Source: Thermoplasmata archaeon (GTDB lineage: Archaea; Thermoplasmatota; Thermoplasmata; Halarchaeoplasmatales; Halarchaeoplasmataceae). Taken from it: a stretch of DNA of 17,114 nucleotides. Shown piece after piece: positions 14,381 to 17,114 of this stretch. A program made the position numbers and the translations under genes. The stretch is from the NCBI GenBank assembly GCA_007129655.1, contig SKVC01000011.1, forward strand, positions 1 through 17,114, given 5' to 3'. The notes below the pieces were generated by a model, which saw only the letters and a list, made by a program, of their open reading frames with translations, had not been told where the DNA came from and did no database searches. Numbering within the stretch: position 1 is the stretch's first letter; each line of letters starts with the position of its first letter.

Positions 14381-14408
14381 ACTCAATATACAGTCTTGGC
14401 AAGCTAAA

Positions 14409-14417
14409 TTTTAAATA
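14409..14417 (+). promoter_or_regulatory. Candidate TATA box for the short ORF at 14441
   Basis: TTTTAAATA is centred 28 nt before ATG 14441, the textbook distance for a leaderless archaeal start. It is one of the better-placed boxes in the window. Confidence 0.4.
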
Positions 14418-14427
14418 CTTGCAAGTT

Positions 14428-14979
14428 CTATTTATTAATAATGACAGAGGACGAGCCTAAGGAAGAGGATATATTCCTCAAGGTTGTTAGGGATTTCCGG
14501 GACATCATTCCCGAGCTGTTAGATTGAGTGCCAACGACCTGAGCCAGCCATTCCTTTGTCCATTTTAGGTGCTTCTGCTTGTAGTCGGGATCTCTCTTTC
14601 TCGAATAGAGTATCCTTTTCGATTTGGTAATATACTTGTTGCAATCATCAATCCACCGCTTCCTGTTGTCTTTGCTTCCGTAATGTGGAAATTTGATCCC
14701 CTGCACTTCGAAGATCATCGCGGTGAACAATATAGTGCTCCTGTGGTTCGTGTTGGGCAATCCATGAAGCACGATCAAGCTGGACATGGCCTCAGATGCA
14801 AAATCGAGATTTGTCATGCTTTTATAGGATATAGTGGTGAAGTATTTGTCCATCTTTGCAAGTTCCAATCGCTTGTAGTTTCTTGGATATCTGCCAGTCT
14901 CTGCTTTGACTGTTTCCCGGACGGCGGAATTACACTTGATGTATAGTTCGGTCAATGGATCAACGTCTGATCTAGCCAC
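14428..14979 (-). CDS. Fic/Doc-like protein, divergent motif
   Basis: The 183-residue product is mostly helical by appearance. At residues 72-80 it has HGLPNTNHR, which lines up with the Fic/Doc motif HxFx(D/N)(G/A)N(G/K)R, keeping His, Asn and Arg. The next residues, STILFTAMIFEVQGI, match the hydrophobic helix that follows the motif in Fic proteins. Fic and Doc proteins transfer AMP or phosphate to target proteins and often act as toxins. The Gly positions of the motif are replaced (T, H), so activity is uncertain. The start is GTG 14979, as an in-frame stop at 15001-15003 limits the ORF. The Ser-rich last ~30 residues look unlike a conserved domain and are antisense to the short ORF at 14441. 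Family assignment is tentative. Confidence 0.45.
   Translation of the reverse strand: MARSDVDPLTELYIKCNSAVRETVKAETGRYPRNYKRLELAKMDKYFTTISYKSMTNLDFASEAMSSLIVLHGLPNTNHRSTILFTAMIFEVQGIKFPHYGSKDNRKRWIDDCNKYITKSKRILYSRKRDPDYKQKHLKWTKEWLAQVVGTQSNSSGMMSRKSLTTLRNISSSLGSSSVIINK
14441..14527 (+). CDS. Possible 28-residue acidic leaderless ORF
   Basis: ATG 14441 opens 28 codons with an acidic start (MTEDEPKEED) and a plausible amphipathic remainder (FLKVVRDFRDIIPELL). A TATA-like box sits at 14409-14417. It runs antisense to the last third-of-exon of the Fic-like gene and may be a real small protein (for example an antitoxin-like peptide), the beginning of a broken gene, or chance. Two 5-bp hairpins (GAGGA/TCCTC at 14465-14479 and CGGGA/TCCCG at 14498-14513) lie inside it. 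Confidence 0.25.
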   Translation: MTEDEPKEEDIFLKVVRDFRDIIPELLD

Positions 14980-14984
14980 ATTAT

Positions 14985-15185
14985 TTGAATTATCTCGCGC
15001 CTAATAAACCTATCGACCACCCACCTTCACAATACCCTTACACCTGCCGAGACCCCCTCTCCCAGTTGTACCTATACCGCAGGGCATTCTCGTACCGAAC
15101 GAAGACACCCCTAAAAAGGATAAAAGCTGCCTGGTTCGACGAAGATATATACATAGAATTCTCCCCTTCTGAAGTCATAATGTGA
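14985..15185 (+). CDS. Possible 66-residue ORF divergent from the Fic-like gene
   Basis: The frame from TTG 14985 to 15185 gives a protein-like sequence with a basic, aromatic middle (LYLYRRAFSYRTKTPLKRI) and an acidic end (WFDEDIYIEFSPSEVI). No family is recognised and no SD sequence is visible. It starts 5 bp from the GTG of the Fic-like gene, so its promoter would lie inside that gene. It could be a fragment of a decayed gene or a small partner; the evidence is weak. Confidence 0.2.
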   Translation: MNYLAPNKPIDHPPSQYPYTCRDPLSQLYLYRRAFSYRTKTPLKRIKAAWFDEDIYIEFSPSEVIM

Positions 15186-15203
15186 TCTTTCTATGGCTAA
15201 AGA

Positions 15204-15229
15204 ATATTCCACTAAGACATTAGGAATAT
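15204..15229. terminator. Inverted repeat at the end of the AbiEi gene
   Basis: ATATTCC (15204-15210) and GGAATAT (15223-15229) form a 7-bp stem with a 12-nt loop; the upper arm touches the stop codon of the minus-strand gene. It may act in transcript end formation. The stem again carries GGAA/TTCC, as in the array, which may be chance. Confidence 0.3.
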
Positions 15230-16008
15230 CATACTGTGTGAAGCAGATATTTCTCCAGCTCTCTATCGCTTAGATTTACTATCAACTTCCACTTGCTGTT
15301 CTTTTTTACTTTAGAAGGCATCACAGGGTCAAGAAGAAGGTAGTTCCGTGTGGATCTATCCAGTATCGGTACGTCGATGTCCAACCTGTAATAATCATCG
15401 ATGAATCCCAATCGTCTTATTACACCTGTGTTGCCAATATTTTCAGCGTAATCCACTAGCCTTGTAGAGTCATAATCTCCATAGACCAAGCCCTTGATGA
15501 CTTCTAGGAGTCCACCGCAGTATTTTGGTTTGTCCAGACAGTCGATTATCGTTTTCTCTTTGTTTGTGATGTTAACTACTTCTCCATCAAATCTCTCTTT
15601 CCTCAGCCCGAAGAATTTTTCAGGTATCAATCGAATAATACGATAGTTGATGCCGAATATTTCCGGTCTACGATTCTTCCTCCTTGATGTTGTCTGTATG
15701 AAAACCGTTCGGGGGATTTGCTCCGTGAAACCGTAATGGTGCAAAGCGCTCCAGTACCCTATGCAATGCGGTTCGACCAGCATCGATCCGATCACAAACT
15801 CGTTCAACGTATATTCCCCTTTGGAAGCGCCTAAAGGTAGTACCATGTACTTTCCTCTCTCTATACGCTCGATCCACCCCTGTTTTTCCAGCCGATAAAG
15901 GAATTTTCTAAGAGCGGTATCGCTCATCGATGTTTCGGCCCGAACATCATCTATTGTAAAGGTCTCTCCCAGGTCGGCCAATCTCTCCGATAGCGTAGTT
16001 TTTCTCAA
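15229..16008 (-). CDS. AbiEi-family antitoxin / transcriptional regulator
   Basis: A 259-residue protein of the type IV toxin-antitoxin AbiEi group. Residues about 10-60 are a winged helix-turn-helix (TIDDVRAETSMSDTALRKFL, then GWIERIERGKYMVLP). The C-terminal part has the family segment EKTIIDCLDKPKYCGGLLE (about 150-168). AbiEi proteins repress their own operon and neutralise the AbiEii nucleotidyltransferase toxin. The start is TTG 16008, the first possible after an in-frame stop, with GGTG 7 nt upstream. The usual downstream toxin gene is absent; instead a toxin fragment lies upstream on the same strand. The gene looks intact, so it may persist as a regulator or as an orphan antitoxin. 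Confidence 0.82.
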   Translation of the reverse strand: MRKTTLSERLADLGETFTIDDVRAETSMSDTALRKFLYRLEKQGWIERIERGKYMVLPLGASKGEYTLNEFVIGSMLVEPHCIGYWSALHHYGFTEQIPRTVFIQTTSRRKNRRPEIFGINYRIIRLIPEKFFGLRKERFDGEVVNITNKEKTIIDCLDKPKYCGGLLEVIKGLVYGDYDSTRLVDYAENIGNTGVIRRLGFIDDYYRLDIDVPILDRSTRNYLLLDPVMPSKVKKNSKWKLIVNLSDRELEKYLLHTV

Positions 16009-16012
16009 TTAT

Positions 16013-16067
16013 ATACACCATAATGCCAATATTCGTCTATTATAGTGTATGTTGTTAAGATATATAT
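16013..16067 (-). promoter_or_regulatory. Promoter region and possible operator of the AbiEi gene
   Basis: In the 141-bp gap, TATA-like sequence (ATATATATC on the minus strand, about 16059-16067, and CTATAATA near 16037-16044) lies upstream of TTG 16008. An inverted repeat ATACAC (16013-16018)/GTGTAT (16045-16050) flanks the likely start of transcription. AbiEi proteins are known to bind inverted repeats in their own promoters, so this is a candidate operator; the arms are only 6 bp. Confidence 0.3.
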
Positions 16068-16149
16068 AGTTTCTTGCTTAGAGAGCTTGTTCATGAGAAG
16101 TAAGCCGTGGAGAAAGAGTAAGAATTACTATTTGTCCCCGTATCCCCAT

Positions 16150-16692
16150 TCAGAATTCTTTCGATATTTTTTCTCTCAACTCATCTATGCAACATTTGAC
16201 CTCTGCCTTCACCTGGGAATACGGTATCACATTGAGTGTCAATCTCTCCATATCTCCAGTATATTCTTCCTCAGAGGGATAAGAATCCCAAAAAAATTCA
16301 TCCTGAAGACCATAAACCTCTAGAATGCTCTCCAATTTCCTTTCAAAGAGTTCGGGGGAACTTGTTTTACCACTTCTCAAAAGGAACCAAACATCGTACA
16401 GGTCCCTACCTTTGGACCTTGTGAGCAGGGTTATGATCTTCTCGGCAAAGAGTTCCTTTTCATCCATAACCTGTACCAAGAACTTCTTTCTGGTTTCCGG
16501 ATACTCGGAATCGATCAATGTCCATCTGGGTTTCAGCAGTGTTCCGCCTCTCTCTCCAGCATCCAATCTGAATTTATTTCGTGTCTGGCTTGTACCTTCG
16601 TGTAGAGGACCGTGGAACCATATCTCGCAGGTATAAGCCTCTTCAAACAGTTCTTCCTTGATGAAACCGTTCTCGATTTTGAGAACAATGGA
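16150..16692 (-). pseudogene. AbiEii-type nucleotidyltransferase toxin, 5'-truncated
   Basis: The frame is open from just after a stop (16693-16695) to the TGA at 16150: 180 codons. The first possible start codon (TTG 16566) lies well inside the homologous sequence, because family-like residues continue upstream of it (IWFHGPLHEGTSQTRNKF). Downstream are RLDAGERGGTLLKPRW, EKELFAEKIITLLTR, and RSKGRDLYDVWFLL, typical of the C-terminal half of AbiEii/DUF1814 proteins. The N-terminal nucleotidyltransferase motifs (GS...R and DxD) and the start are missing, so the toxin is probably dead. Order is also odd: in AbiE operons the antitoxin gene normally comes first. It may be a relic of a second AbiE copy. 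Confidence 0.78.
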
Positions 16693-16713
16693 CTAGATAT
16701 ATGTGGTATCTAG
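16693..16713. repeat. Inverted repeat at the toxin truncation point
   Basis: CTAGATA (16693-16699) and TATCTAG (16707-16713) form a perfect 7-bp inverted repeat with a 7-nt spacer. It starts exactly at the in-frame stop that bounds the toxin fragment, so it may mark a rearrangement point. Nearby, 16718-16790 has several TTCACA/TGTGAA-type inverted matches and no gene. Confidence 0.45.
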
Positions 16714-16804
16714 AGAGTTCACACTGGATGCAAAGAAATATTTGTGTGAAGAAGTTTTCACAGAGCTAACTCTATTGTGTGTGAAATATCTTTGAATTCT
16801 ACAG

Positions 16805-17114
16805 TTAGTATTCCACGTTCCAGATAAGGTTGCCTTCCGTCGGATTGTGTACCCAATAGCCATTACCGGCTTCGAAGGTGAACGTTTCCGGTGTGTAGCT
16901 GTATGCAAGATTGTATTCTGCCGTAGCATCGAAGTAACCCACCTTGTCTACTTCTTCGGGTAATCCATGATTGCCGACAGTACTACTAGGCAGTCCCACC
17001 ATGTTCCATCCGGGATACAGCGTGATATCCGTGCTCACCGGCGCACTGCCCTCTACAGTCAGCGTGTCATCAACCGTTGCGTGGATCCAAAGACCCATGT
17101 GGTGATTCCACGTA
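16805..17114 (-). CDS. Secreted surface protein, C-terminal part (runs off right edge)
   Basis: The frame is open from the right edge to a TAA at 16805, about 103 residues; the Met at 17098 is internal, as the frame continues upstream (TWNHH). The sequence has a C-terminal module common in large archaeal secreted proteins: LWIHATVDDTLTVEGSAP, STDITLYPGWNMVGLPS, then aromatic-rich NGYWVHNPTEGNLIWNVEY. It follows the pattern 'hydrophobic, x-GWN-(M/L)-VG-x-PS' near the end of adhesin- or S-layer-like proteins. No membrane anchor follows. N-terminal domains, and hence function, lie outside the window. It differs in type from the GLUG protein at the left edge. Confidence 0.7.
   Translation of the reverse strand, partial: TWNHHMGLWIHATVDDTLTVEGSAPVSTDITLYPGWNMVGLPSSTVGNHGLPEEVDKVGYFDATAEYNLAYSYTPETFTFEAGNGYWVHNPTEGNLIWNVEY

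Noticed and set aside
14125..14407. Two overlapping plus-strand frames of about 60 residues across the hairpin array
   Set aside because: The palindromic units dominate the sequence, the frames change between units (53 and 54 bp), and there is no start signal. Structure explains the sequence better than coding.
14090..14979. Type III toxin-antitoxin system (tandem-repeat RNA plus toxin)
   Set aside because: The repeats lie downstream of the toxin-like gene rather than upstream, and that gene resembles Fic rather than a ToxN-type nuclease. Kept only as a remote possibility.

Overview
This window looks archaeal and euryarchaeotal. The signs are AT-rich TATA-type promoters placed for short or absent leaders, an archaeal-length ribosomal protein S15 next to an archaeal RecJ-like DHH nuclease, a JAMM peptidase, an archaeal-type metallophosphoesterase, GlmM and sugar nucleotidyltransferase of the archaeal type, and an interrupted tRNA-Trp whose intron carries box C/D guide elements. 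A Thermoplasmata-like lineage is possible from the surface-protein C-terminal module at the right edge, but that is only an impression.

Layout: (a) 1-1782, minus: the N-terminal 594 residues of a large secreted GLUG-repeat surface protein. (b) 1951-5587, plus: a tightly coupled operon of phosphoglucosamine mutase, a sugar-phosphate nucleotidyltransferase with a left-handed beta-helix, and a GT4 glycosyltransferase, which should make and use an activated amino sugar. (c) 7557-5577, minus: an IMPase/FBPase-like phosphatase, NAD kinase and a JAMM protease joined by ATGA overlaps. (d) 9393-7606, minus: a small two-helix membrane protein, then an MscS-type channel with an extracytoplasmic domain. 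(e) 9507-13574, plus: S15 and RecJ-like nuclease, then a TPR protein and a metallophosphoesterase. (f) 13632-13876: tRNA-Trp(CCA) with a 172-nt intron. (g) 13877-16700: an accessory region attached to the tRNA 3' end. It holds an imperfect copy of the tRNA end, an array of small hairpins, a Fic/Doc-like gene, an intact AbiEi-type antitoxin and a 5'-truncated AbiEii-type toxin. (h) 16805 to the right edge, minus: the C-terminus of a second surface protein.

Most of the window up to the tRNA is ordinary, compact archaeal chromosome. The strongest unexplained signal is the hairpin array at 14090-14316: eight small stem-loops about 24-30 bp apart, partly organised as three ~54-bp tandem units. The outer GGAA/TTCC stem parts and the linkers are conserved, while the stem tips differ between units yet stay self-complementary. 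Three more hairpins lie at 13875-13950, between the tRNA end and its 13-bp duplicate. Other points of interest are the guide elements in the tRNA intron, which by the N+5 rule point to positions 34 and 39 of the same tRNA; the strict 34+14 residue alternation in the TPR protein; and the decayed, reverse-ordered AbiE pair.
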